A stretch of 64,000 nt of DNA from Protea cynaroides (lineage: Eukaryota > Streptophyta > Magnoliopsida > Proteales > Proteaceae): the NCBI GenBank assembly GCA_028583415.1, contig CM053274.1, forward strand, positions 92,536,549 through 92,600,548, in the 5' to 3' direction. Both the position numbers and the translations under genes were made by a program. Each line of letters begins with the position of its first letter. Within the stretch, counting starts at the first letter, position 1. The notes under the pieces are model-generated. The model was given only the letters and a program-made list of their open reading frames with translations. It was not told the origin of the DNA and made no database searches. Positions 12,414 to 24,153 of this stretch are shown piece after piece.

Positions 12414-13286
12414 TGTTGAACTATGCGTTGGAATTGTTATCAACACATGTTGGCATGTCTTGGAGCAAGCAACACAAGTGGACGGTGAAGTTCAGCTAGA
12501 AGAACAACCAAGGAAGAACCAAATAAGAATAGAAAAAAGATAGAGCAGAGATTAGAGCTGGAAAGACTCAGACCAGTCAAGCAGACGATGAGCCGATCGA
12601 CCGGGGGGAACAACCGGTCAAAGCACAGGAGGTCAACCGGTGATCATCCGGATGACTTCCCAAAGTACCCTATCAAAGGCGGTCGATGGTTCCCGAGAGC
12701 ACCCTGTAACGCCCCCAGCCCAGGGTTCAGGGCCAAAAGCGTCACATGAAGAATCATCTGAGTAACAACCAAGACCATAGAATGCTCAACACGCACAAAT
12801 ATCACATAATATTGAACAACGGAACACATAATGTACCATTTTTTTTCTTTAAACAAACACTTACACACATATTTACAATAGTGTGCTATCTGGTGATAGA
12901 AAAAAAATATATACAATGTCATGCTCAAAGGTTTACACAAACTTGTTTTCTTATTTACAATGACTTAGTTTCATTCAAAAACTTCCTCAAACTAACATGG
13001 AGGATCCTAAGAATTCAAGTACTTCCTCTTTCAGGGATTTGTTCTTCAAATTCTGGCATAACCTCTTGGCTTTCATTTTCTTCTTCTGAAACATTGATTA
13101 ATATGGGCACAACAAACAAAACAACCAACATAACAAACACATACCAATGATATTAATTATCAAAGACATAAACAAGACAACAAACAGTTAGCAGTTTCAT
13201 GAACATTTAAAATGTAAGTACACATGAACAACAAATTTAATAAAGACAAATGTAAATAAATACCAAATTAATCAATCCCAACAATT

Positions 13287-13361
<75 letters not shown>

Positions 13362-14299
13362 AGGCTCGGGGTCTATGCTTGCTACAGTGTGCACAAATAG
13401 TTTGAGCCGTGACATGCACATTTCCTCGTGGTTTACACATTTCCTCATGATTTACACATTTCCTTATGGGTTACACATTTCCTCATGGGATCCTTAAGCT
13501 GACCAGGCTACCATGGAGTCCTTAAGCTGACCAGGCTACCACGGAGTCCTTAAGTTAATCAGGCTATCATATCACGCATCTCCACTCATTACCTAACCCC
13601 TTAATAAAAAGGGGGCAGCAAACACGAGGTTCTAACATTTACTCATTTTTACTTCTCAATTACATCATCATACATTTTCCAGTCTACTAGCCTGGTGCTA
13701 ATGGTCTGTCTGATTCTTTCATTGCATGTACTATCACCTTGTCATCACATTGTCACTGTCTCATTGCCACATTGTCTCATTGCCTCATTTTCCATGTAAT
13801 CTTATGCATTCTCGCAATACACAGTCCACATAAAAGCATGCTTCAACATTTACCAAATATTGCACACCATAACTCATAACTCATGTCATCACATAAAAAA
13901 ACAATAAGTGTAAGTAGATAATTCTTCTCACAATACAGACTCCACATAATTTCATGCATCATTATCACAAAACATTGTATAACATAGCTCATAAACAAGT
14001 GCAAGTAGATAATTTTTCTCACCTCAAAAGTAACCAACTTGGAATTCCAGAATACCGTCAAAACTCACACAATGATAGTGTTGCCTACATAATATAAGCA
14101 ACGGATACCTTTTAGATAAGAATTGTAATAAAATTTTGATTTAATAATAATGATTTCTTTTTGATAAAACACCACACACACTCTCTCCAACCCCTTCCGT
14201 CTTTCTTTCTTTTATTTTTTTCCCTTTTTTTTTCTTTTCCTTATTTTTTCTCCTTCCCGTAATTCCCATTCTCTCTCTTACCTTTCTCGGTTAACCTTC

Positions 14300-14352
<53 letters not shown>

Positions 14353-16115
14353 TAACTAAATCTGGCTTTAGTTAATTTTTTTTTTTTTCAATTTCTCCTT
14401 CTCTGTATCTCTTTCTCTGTAACTAACCCTTTATTTTTTTCGATTCCTCTTCTTCGTTTTTTTTTTTTTTGTTATTATCATTCGGGTTCTTGCCGTGAAC
14501 ATATATATGGCAGAGAGTGGAAAGAATAACCTCCTTCCACAAATCTCTCTCTTCTATTCACATTAGATAATCGTAAAACTATTAATCAAACTAAAAGAAA
14601 GAGAAACAATACCTAGAATACACGCTAAATTCTTTCCTATTTCCTCTCCTTCATTCTCTCCTCGTTTCACTCTTTTTTTTTCCTTTTCTGCAACTATGAC
14701 CTATTCCTAACCCTTTTTTAATCTCCCCTTAGATTACGTTTTCTCCTCCCATCGCCACCTCATTCTTATACGTGTCTTCCATCCTATCTTCCTATCCTTA
14801 ACCGACTCTCCTTTTCTCTTTAGGATTGTGATTTGTTTTTTTTTTCTTTTGTTAAACAACCACCTCCTACTTCTTTTCTTACAGTTTCATCATTATCCTT
14901 GTTTGTATATTGATTTTTTTTTTTTTAATATGCTACGTCATGTCATATGTGGCACTCCCTCCTCTTTCATTCCATAACCAATTCCCATAATTAAGAGTAA
15001 CCATAAAAACGTACTATATTATATTATATTTAATATAATAAAAAAACAATAATAATATACGTTCACTTACATACACTTATCATATATGTAATTATAGTAT
15101 AACATAATATTGATAATATTAAAATTTACCCTAACTGCCAAGATTGCCAAAATGTCCCATAACTACTGCCTTTCGCAAATAAGCCCTATAAGAAAAAAGA
15201 AAAACTTTCACAAATCAACACTGCTAGAACTGGGATATCACACACCCTGTCAAAGGCAGAAAACAAGGTGGTCAGGCTCAGGAAGATGATGTTTCCTGAG
15301 AGGTTCCTGTCAAGCCGGACGAAGTGGCAATCAAACAAGTACCCAAAACGATCAAACGGCTCCACAGACAATATTCATAGCCTTTTAATTCCCGAATTTA
15401 AGATACCTTCATGAGCTAAGAGAGAACCCCAAGAGAGAGAGAGAGAGATGGATTTGGCTGCCCCAACCAAAGAGGAACTTCACAAAGGTATTCGTCTACC
15501 GAAGTTCTCGTTTCATTTGGGATTGTTAGAATATTTTTGTTGTAAGAATACCCCAATCTATTTTGCCTTGTAGGCATTCGTATGCCAGAGTTTGTAACTT
15601 GTAAGCTCTATGATGGTGAGGATTGAACATAGGGGTTGTAGCTCCTTTTCATGGGTGCGGAAGAAATTCAGGGGTTGGCACTCCTTGGTAGTGGGTGCTA
15701 ACTAAACTGGGGATCGATGCTCCCGACAATTATAGCTGTCAAATTGTGAATATGTGCATTATACGAAAAGGTAGGATTTGAGTTGTAGCCCAAGTTAGCA
15801 TTTACACAATGAACATAAGCACACTACAAACTACGTATTTTTGTTGTGTGCATTACCTTCCTTTACCACTTTATGTTGCTGTATGAATGTGGAAGATGTA
15901 TGCATATACACATCTGGTAGACCTGACCACACAATTGTAAGTACACGTGGCTGCAGAGGTATATGTGTGATTGTGTGAGCCGTTGTTATGATTGTGAGCA
16001 CGTGAAAAATGAGCAACTCTGAGCAGCAGAAGACCTCCCCAGTGGTGTTAGTGGATTTGAAGTGTTTTTGTGTGCCATTAATTCACCCCCTCTCAATGGG
16101 CCATTGTGTTCAACA
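12414..16115 (+). mobile_element. Solo LTR, about 1.16 kb, interrupted by a second LTR
   Basis: Starts TGTTGAACTATGCG and ends GTGTTCAACA, with perfect 5 bp target duplications CAACA (12409-12413 and 16116-16120). Removing the inner LTR (12705-15242 plus one 5 bp duplication) leaves about 1159 bp. The sequence before its end (TTAATTCACCCCCTCTCAAT) is typical of copia LTR ends. Copy 2 of the surrounding duplication (about 16905-16935) shows the uninterrupted site. No internal domain is present. Confidence 0.8.
12705..15242 (+). mobile_element. Solo LTR, about 2.54 kb, nested
   Basis: Starts TGTAACGCCCCCAG and ends GGGATATCACA, with perfect target duplications CACCC (12700-12704 and 15243-15247). 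It lies inside the 1.16 kb solo LTR, so it is the younger insertion. It contains (AT)n at 13289-13358, three short direct repeats of CCTTAAGCTGACCAGGCTACC type at about 13494-13570, and a (CT)n/(CA)n tract near 14303-14351. No retroelement domain is visible. Similar in size and 5' end to the element at 7335-9757. Confidence 0.78.
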
Positions 16116-17234
16116 CAACACTGACTACTAGAATTTTTTTTTTTTTTTCTGGATATGCACGTATAGAATGACTTAAGGAATATTCATAAATGATAAATCA
16201 TAATTAGCTTTTCTGAAACCCTCTAGGTAGCAAGCTGTACTGCTGGATCTAATAATGGGATCTTGAATCAAAGAGCACTAGGCATGAAAAATCAATAAAG
16301 TTAATTGGAAAAATCATTGTCAAGTCAAGAGAAATTACAAAGTTAAAGGACTATTCATTTACTCCCATATTTTCATGTTGATTATATTTAATCATTTAAA
16401 CTCAAAGTTCTTTCTTGTCCTTTTCTTTCCTTTTTTTGGGGAGTGATGGAGAAGGGGGAGGGGGTGGGGGTACAAAGGTTTAAAAATATCAAAACTTAGG
16501 TTTCAGTTTCACTTTTATATTATTTTGATACTAGACACTTCTTTAATTTATCAAGAAAATAAAAGTAGGGATTAATGGATTATGGATGTCAGTGCTGATA
16601 CAAGGGTTAGTCCTCATCATATCTAAAGAAATCATGCACAACCAACATTGGAGACTGGACAAGAAAACTTATGCCCCCAACAGTTTCAGAAGTAAAACGT
16701 AACATACGAATGCACTGAACACAAGATATAAAGAAAGTATAAGAAGTTTGAAAGTTTCTACTTTTTTTTCTTTTTGAAAGGAAGGATTTCATCCATTGAA
16801 AGAACCAACCAGGACAAGTCATCAGTGATCAAAGAGAAAATATTATGTTAGCTAATAGTACGGTTTACTTTTATAATGTTCGTCATCTGGTAAAAATGCA
16901 TATGAACAAGTGAAGAACACTGACATACCAGACTTCTTTCTGAATGAGCATGCATAGAAATACTTCAGATATCCATAAATCATAATTGGAATTTCTGAAA
17001 CCCTCAAGGAAGCAACCTGTACTGCTGGGTCTAACAATGGGATCTAAAGAGCAACAGGCACAAAAATTCAATAGAGTTAATTGGCAAAATCATTGTCAAG
17101 TCCAGATAAATTACAAATTTAAAGGGCTACTCATTTACTCCCATATTTCATATTGATTGTATTGTCATACAACTTTATTGAGATCCCAATTAATCATTTT
17201 AACTCAGTTATTTCTTGTCCATTTCTTTCCTCTT

Positions 17235-17267
<33 letters not shown>

Positions 17268-19326
17268 GGGGGGGGGGAAGGGAAGAGGTGGGGAGGGATA
17301 CAGAGGTTTACAAAATATCAAAACTTATGTTTCACCTTTATATTTTTTTAGTACTGAACAAGTCCTTTATGTATCAAAAATAAATAAAACATGGGCTAAA
17401 TCTAAACAGATTTTCATGTAAAATAATATGGATGATGGAAGACATGGTACAAAAATATAAAACTATTAGTTTCCCAATAATCACAAGCTAATTTCATTGA
17501 ATTGTAAAACTGCTACAGGAAAAAATCCAACATTGAAACAGATGTGAATTTCATGAGAGGCAGCAGTTACCCACCAAGATCCTCCAATGCAGAGGGTTCT
17601 TTTCCCTCAGTTGTTTCCTTTGCTTCATTAAATTTTCCATTTTCACCTTCACATTTTCTGTAATCATTTGGCGAAGATCAGGACCAATATAACGTACCCA
17701 GCTTGCCGTGTAAAGCCCGGTTGCCTCCTTCAGCACCTGGAAAGTCAATAGAGGAAAGCATCATTAGCATAGGGCTGAAACTTTTCTGCATAGAGGTGCT
17801 CAAGTTCAAATTTGAAGCAAGAGATACACAAGACTTCACAAAACAAGCCGATACTGGTAGATTTGTGTCAAAGAGAATGAATAATCAAGTGAAACTTCCA
17901 AATGTACAGCAAATATCTATTTCCTTACAAAATGTGCTATCATTATCCACTGTGAAACCGCTGGGTCAGCTCTTGAACATGCAGCTCACAATAATGTGTA
18001 ATTTTCTCACGTAAAGAAAATGAGAGAAAATGAACAACAGAACAGGATAGCCAGTAATTGAAATGGACATGCAAACTGGAACAAGTAAGTGAATTTTAGT
18101 ATGGCATAATAGATATTGAGTCCAGAAATGAATATCCCATCATAAGCGAATATCAACATAAATTAGACAGTTTGGATTAATAGGTAAAAAATTTCCACCC
18201 AGAAATTTCGAATAAAATGAGTCTCAGGTAACTTACTTCAAGTCGCTCTTTCAATGTCAATTTTCTCCGCTTTTTTATGTGAGGGGGGATCAGGCAACGA
18301 TGAAAAGCAATTTCCTTCAGATCATAGCGGACATAATCATACAGTTTCCTCCAAATTACCTTGATCTTCACTCTACTTGGTGATTTCTCTCCACATAAAT
18401 CCATTAAAACTGAAACAAAAATAATAAAGAAATAATCCAACGAACTCTAAAAGTTTCAGTAAGCCCATCCATGATTGTGCTCGCAGCTGCTGCTAGAATG
18501 TGAAGGAGTGAAAGAATGAGGAAGAAGAACGGGTTTGGATCCGGGAAAAAACAATTTCTTGTCCGGTTCAAATACACCCTAGATTGAATCCGACCCGTTA
18601 ACAATTGTATGAGAGAATATATAATTAATTGTGAATATGAAATACGACACATGGTCTATTTTAGAATATTTTTCATAAATAAAATAAAATACACGCTGCC
18701 GGTGTGTATAAAAATATACGACTAATCTTTGTGGGATCTATCGGAAAAGAATGTATATGGTTGAGGGTGTCACTTGGATTTTGGTTAATTGGATTCGTTC
18801 GATTTTGATTCATGTCATAAATACTAAAAATAAAATCGAACCAAATAGAAATCAGTTTGGTTCCTATCCGGTCCCTATTCGATTCTGGTTATACGGTTTT
18901 AAATAGTTTGACTTTTGATTTTTTTTTTTTTTCTTTTAATGCCAGTTCATGTATATGATTAATAATCGATTCTAATGAAGACAGAACCGAATCTTCACCA
19001 GTAAAATATAACATTCGAAATAGATATGTTAATACAAGGCTTAATCCTCACCATATCTAAAAAAATATCAAAACTTAGGTTTCACCTTTATATTCTTTTA
19101 ATATTAAATATTTTTTTAATTATCAAGGAAATAAAAGTACAAATTAGTCACAACCATGTCTAAAAAAGTCATGCATAACTGAAGAAAGAGACGTGACGAG
19201 AAAACTTATGCCCCCAACAAATTTTAGTGTAATATGCAACGTATGAATGCACTGAGCATAAAATCTAAATAGATTGTAGTTTTTATCAAAAAAAAATTCT
19301 AGTATTTTATCTAGAGCCTCTAAACT

Positions 19327-19470
19327 TGTTCCGTATGTTTTGATGTAAAATTTTACGTAAAAATGTTATATATAATGTTTTACATGTTAAAAATATTTTC
19401 CAATGATTATTTTGATGAGGTAAAAGAAAAACAAACTTCTTTTCTCTCATCCTTAGCGAGAGATTGCCTA
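19327..19470. mobile_element. Half copy of the GGCTCCGTTTG MITE
   Basis: GTTCCGTATGTTTTGATGTA, AAATTTTACGTAAAAATGTT and a following CTTCTTTTCTCTCATCCTTAG match one arm and the centre of the MITE at 51814-52034. The other arm is missing or decayed. Confidence 0.55.
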
Positions 19471-19614
19471 TGATCTATGCTTCATTTTTTTCCTCTTCCA
19501 ATTAATCACATGTCAAGTTTCAACAACCATCTATACTTCATTTTTTTCCTTTCCTTATAGGAGGCAAACTGCAAGTTCATCTCTATAATACGACTAAATT
19601 TTTTGGAGTTTAAT

Positions 19615-19892
19615 GCTGCATTTGACATGTATTCTTGGAAATATGTTCTCTTAATGAATAATGTATTCTCAATTTTAATTGAGATGGGTTAAAAAGTGAG
19701 ACATTTCCGTTCTAGGCTCATAATACATAATAGAATAAAGAGTATAAAGAGTGTGTTCCATAATGGACCGATCACATTAGAGAGTGCATTTGATGATCCA
19801 AGAAAGAAAATGCATATCAAATACTGTTTTTTCTAACTTGAAATGTGTTCTTCAGTTATAACTTGTTCTAATAATACGTACCAAACACAGCC
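19615..19892. mobile_element. MITE, about 280 bp
   Basis: Imperfect terminal inverted repeats: left GCTGCATTTGACATGTATTC, right (reverse complement) GGCTGTGTTTGGTACGTATT, both followed by a TTRGAA-like stretch. No coding content. The same ends recur at 29164-29390. Superfamily is uncertain because the target duplication is unclear. Confidence 0.5.
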
Positions 19893-22392
19893 TAAGTTTT
19901 AGGCTTTTAATGCAATATGGAAGTTGTACTAACTTCCAACATTGCCAAAATTGAATTTCAACCACATTTAAAACATTTATATATTCATTTGAAAGTGAAG
20001 CCCCTTTAGAACCACGTTTTGTAACCCACACGCAGTATGGAGGTAATCTCCAACATCATATCTTTCATGTCTGAGATGATGAGAATCCCACAATAGTGAT
20101 AAAGTTAGTAAGAAATGCCATGTATCACATGTTGAAAAGATCAAGATGTATAAATAAATGAATTAGGAATATCTCATTTTAGTGATCATACTAATCATAG
20201 TTCATCATGATTATATGATTTTAAACTTTCTATTGTCTCTTACCCAAAAAAAAAAAAAAAGAACTACTTTCTATTGTCAATACTAATTTATGGGTCTCTC
20301 AAGGATGTTTTGGTTTATATGTGAGGAATCATTTATAAGAAAAGCATCCAAACAACAACTGATTTGATTCGTAAATTAAATCCAAGAAAAATAAATCTGT
20401 CTGTTTATTTTTTCAAACATCATAAGACATCAATTATATCGCCCACCCATAGAAAGAGTAACAAAGGGGGTTGAGCTCTTTAGGGTGCTTTGGTTTATAC
20501 ATGAGTAATCATTTATAAAAGAAATGTTATAGCAATATGTGATTTAATTGGCAAATTGGCAAATCAAATCCACAAAATAAAATAAAAAAGGATAAATTTT
20601 TATTGTCACAATGGTCTTTTATTTTTTTCAAAGATCACAAAATATATACTTTGCCACATGAGTAGGTGGTATACTTATTTCATCCATTGGATATAAAAAA
20701 CATTATCTAGATCACATACATATCAAATTTTAGGCTTTAATTAATTCAATTAATATCCCCTTTGTATTGACATACACATCCCGTATATGTCCATTATTAT
20801 GTACCATTATTCTAAACATTACTATGCATTTTCCCAACTCTGAGAGGTTTAGATTGATTAAAAAAAACTATAAAAATGAATGATTCAAATTTGTCATATG
20901 ATCTTCAAAAATATCACATTCTATTGTTACATAAATAACTATTAATATAAATAAACTAATAAATGAAACTTGCATAAAATTATGAAAATTTATTAAGCTG
21001 CTCATGACCACATAAAAAAAATTAGAATCACATATAAAATGATTCTGCTATGCAAGTTTGACTTGAAATTCTCAAGTATAATAACACATCATAGAAGAAG
21101 TAGTAACACCACAACACAAAAGCCAAAAAATGATCTTGAATATGAATTAATTTATTTTGGTAATGAAGTTTTATATATTTGATATACACAATTTCATATT
21201 TTAAAAAGGCTGATAATTAAAAATGTTTACCTTACCAAAAAAAAAAGGTGCAATGCACTGAATCAATGAGAATATATACACATGGAGGGTTTTAATACAA
21301 ATTAAGATCTACTTTGTCTCCTTATAATATTCATGTAAATGAAATATTTCATAAAACAATTCTTACTTTTTCAATACTTGTGTTTGCAGTTTACAGGAAA
21401 AAACAAAATATAAATATTTTGAGAGATGTTTGGGGTGATTTCCTTAATCAACGGGATTTTGTGTTAGTTTATAAAAGATAAGAAAATAAATTTATAGCTC
21501 AGCCAATCAAGGATCGACATTTACAGACTTTTGAATTCTTAAAAAAATAAATAAAGGGAAAAATAACTCATAAAACGTGGGAACAGCAATGGGTGTGGGA
21601 AAGGTTGTAAGAATTACCATTATATTTTAAGATATAATATATTGATAATTTGACAACACTTCTTGATATACCTCAAAATGATCTGTCACTAAATTGGTAA
21701 AACGTGGTAAGAACTCATGAGTCATAAACGCGCATCGAATACGCGTTGAAAGAACTAAGTAAGAGGTACGATTGTCCAAAAGGAGGTGCAAATCCCTATA
21801 CCGACAGTCCTACACCCTCAGTCGTCATCAACTACAATTGGCGCGCCATCACCCCGTCATTGTCTTATAGAAGAGCAAGTATAAGCAACGTTAAGGTATT
21901 CCTACACTCTCTCAATTCCCAATATTTTAATGATGTTGTTTTGATATTTGACTTAGGTATTTGAAAGTTGCCATTGGATCCCAATCCAACTCTCTCTATT
22001 GTCTTCGTTATCTGTGCAACGCAAGTCTCCTGATCTGACGATCCAAATTGGATTTCAACGGCAACATTTATATACATGTTTGTTACTTAAGGCTCCACTG
22101 TTTTTAACACAAAGGAGAGGGAAAAAGAAAAGAAAAAACTGGTAATATAAGAGAACTCTTCCCATGTAAAATTTTATTTACAAGAAAATATTTACATAAG
22201 ACATAGCTGGTATGGGATTGGTGTCTATCAATTCTGATTTGAATGGATTGGAATTATTGGAATCGGTCAAACTTGGCGTAATTCGGTCGAACTTAGAATG
22301 CATTAACTCATGTTTAAGTAGAATCAGTTCCGGTCAATTTGCTCGACATAGTCAATTATTCTAATCCGTTTTAAACCCATAACCCTGGTTCA

Positions 22393-22426
<34 letters not shown>

Positions 22427-22826
22427 GTCAGTGTGGCTCATATCTGATTCAACTCAATTATTTATAACCTAAGTAGGTGGGATGAGGGTGCTTATTACTG
22501 ATAATTGCATAATTTGTGGTAGTAAAGTTAGTGGCAATCATGATTATTCATGACGTTTATTAAACTGTAACTAAATGTATTATGTCACTTCATGACACAA
22601 AATTCTAGTGAGGTACTCATTATAACTTATAATATGATTACAAGCATAATATTATAATAATTTAGACTATCTTAGATCAATTTTATTTGGTAAAACCTCA
22701 ATACCCACATTTTGATAGGGAAAAAGATCTACGACGTTAGGGTGGGGATGTTTCTTCATGAGATTCTCTCTCCTCTATGAAAAAGCAAAATCAAAATCAG
22801 ATTTGACCAATTAATAGAACATAAAT

Positions 22827-22985
22827 GGTCTCCCGCCTAGGTTTGGGCGGGAGATTGGACGGCCTGGATGGATGGTCGCCACCTGACACTCGGGGGGATC
22901 CGAGTACTTCATCCGAGTGACCCCCCAGTCGATCTAGGTCGCCCAGTCTCTCGCCCAAACCCAGGCAGGAGACGATGTGGATCCC
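22827..22985. mobile_element. GC-rich foldback (hairpin) element 1
   Basis: Near-palindromic: left arm GTCTCCCGCCTAGGTTTGGG pairs with the right arm read backwards as GTCTCCTGCCTGGGTTTGGG, and pairing continues inward through GGATGGATGGTCGCCACC. It stands out from the AT-rich surroundings. The right end GATGTGGATCCC resembles the ends of element 2. About 1.2 kb upstream of the MGDG synthase start. Confidence 0.65.
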
Positions 22986-23076
22986 AACTAATACGACTGA
23001 TTGATATTGACCAAATAGACAGAAACCAGTAAAAATCAGAAAAAACATGAATAAAATATTTATTTTCCCTTGATCT

Positions 23077-23119
<43 letters not shown>

Positions 23120-23350
23120 CCAAACCAATTTGGGTAGATCGAACCGACGGTTTGACACCCCAAAATTATAATAGTAATGCAATCGATTTCTCAAGGTCCT
23201 AAATATGCAAGAGGCCCCCAACTCAACCAAACAAGCTTGGTCCACCATATAATTTATTTCCTTATTAAAATTATAATTTGAGTATATGGGCCCATTACAG
23301 GGGCCACAAGCACATGGGCTGTACTGACAAAGGATTCACATCTTCTCTTT

Positions 23351-23552
23351 CTTGAGATTTGGAAGGAGGGGTGGCGGCCTGGATGGATGGTCAACACCTG
23401 ACTCTCGGATGAATTTGAGCCCTCCATCCGAATCGACACCCCTATTATCTCAGCTAGTCAGCTAGGGTGTCAACTTGAATAAAATTCTCAGATTCACCCA
23501 AGAGTCAGATATCGACCATTCATCCAAACCACTGCCCCCTCCAGAATGTCAA
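23351..23552. mobile_element. GC-rich foldback element 3, degraded
   Basis: Left arm CTTGAGATTTGGAAGGAGGG against the right arm read backwards CTTGACATTCTGGAGGGGGC. The inner arm GGCCTGGATGGATGGTCAAC and CACCTGACTCTCGG match element 1 closely, so the two are one family. Confidence 0.55.
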
Positions 23553-23898
23553 GGAGGAAAGGATTTGAATTCACTAACAAAGGGTATATTGGGTAATTAG
23601 GCACCAATCCAGGTGCAGCTTGGGAACTACAGAGTAAAAGCAACTAATAACTGGCGTTCTCCATCTCTTCAGGAAGTTGACTTGGTCCCTTTGCCAGCTC
23701 ATCAACATGATTTTTCATGTTATCTGGGCCCACCACCACTATCTAATAATAGTTGAGATAATAAAAAACTAAAATAAATAAAAACATTGTTCAGCAAGAT
23801 GCGGATCTTCTCAGATAAAGGTCAGAAGATTCCAAACCTAAAATCCACATCCAACGGCCAGAAATCCCTCTCTATTATAGCGGGAATCATTCGGGGAA

Positions 23899-23904
23899 TA
23901 TATA
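23899..23904 (+). promoter_or_regulatory. Candidate TATA box of the MGDG synthase gene
   Basis: TATATA in GGGGAATATATACCCGGC, about 250 bp before the start codon. A CT-rich stretch (about 23950-24030) that looks like a plant 5' UTR follows. Position and context only. Confidence 0.4.
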
Positions 23905-24153
23905 CCCGGCGTTTCCGCCAGCTTGGACTGGTCTGCCTACAAAATCGATTCTTTTTCACGCCCTCCTCCTTCCACCTCTCCAGCATCTATCTCGGCGACT
24001 CTACGGTTTCTCTCTCTTCTCTCTGGTCTTGTCTGGTTGAGCAAATTTGCTTCTGAGGGAAAATTGGGTCTTTCCGGCGGTTGACGCCGGTGGAGATTTA
24101 GGTCTGTTGGGATTTGATTTTAGTTTGGGGGTTTGAGAGGGAATTTAACGGAT

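Larger units (their letters stand above)
12040..17420. repeat. About 840 bp tandem duplication, first copy split by an LTR insertion
   Basis: Copy 1 is 12040-12413 plus 16121 to about 16575; copy 2 is about 16580-17420. Shared landmarks in order: GGATGTCAGTGCTGATACAAG, AACTTATGCCCCC, CATTGAAAGAACCAACCA, TTTCTGAAACCCTC, ACTCATTTACTCCCATAT-like text, a G-rich patch after a T/C-run, and ATATCAAAACTTA. Fragments of the same sequence recur at 19020-19280. All of it lies in introns or upstream of the disrupted gene. No coding content seen. Confidence 0.75.
10346..18472 (-). pseudogene. Conserved plant gene of unknown function, disrupted
   Basis: Minus-strand exons: 18472-18446 (MDGLTETFR), 18409-18237 (LMDLCGEKSPSRVKI, VIWRKLYDYVRYDLKEIAF, PPHIKKRRKLTLKERLE), 17736-17575 (VLKEATGLYTASWVRYIGPDL, then in another frame KETTEGKEPSALEDL) and 10492-10346 (PALQRVYMTRASGLRDELKS, FIQGYQEGVQEL, then in another frame EKKEDSKFQQPEETK and stop). 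The pieces match, in order, a small conserved plant protein I recall without a name; no function is claimed. Lesions: the exon 1 donor lacks a frame-compatible GT (one G seems missing), a 1 bp loss after DLRQ (about 17670), a shift near codon LMK (about 10400), and no visible short exon between ALEDL and PALQR. The last intron is about 7 kb and holds the tandem duplication and nested LTRs. Sequencing error at a few sites is an alternative to true decay. Confidence 0.6.
18473..23826. other. Intergenic region with MITE and hairpin elements
   Basis: No gene recognised. It holds a partial copy of the intronic duplication (19020-19280), a half MITE (19327-19470), a full MITE (19615-19892), a weak direct repeat (about 20295-20345 and 20485-20535, TTTGGTTTATAYRTGAG), (CT)n at 22396-22423, hairpin elements at 22827-22985 and 23351-23552, and (TA)n at 23080-23118. 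The open frame at 21746-21964 ends at a plausible donor but matches no family I know. Confidence 0.6.

Noticed and set aside
13237..13440. Open frame through (AT)n giving a run of IY
   Set aside because: Microsatellite artefact inside a solo LTR. The similar frames at 22909-23248 and 31812-32006 are the same thing.
21746..21964. 72-codon frame ending near a possible donor (NPYTDSPTPSVVINYNWRA)
   Set aside because: No family resemblance and no neighbouring exon; kept only as a remark in the intergenic entry.
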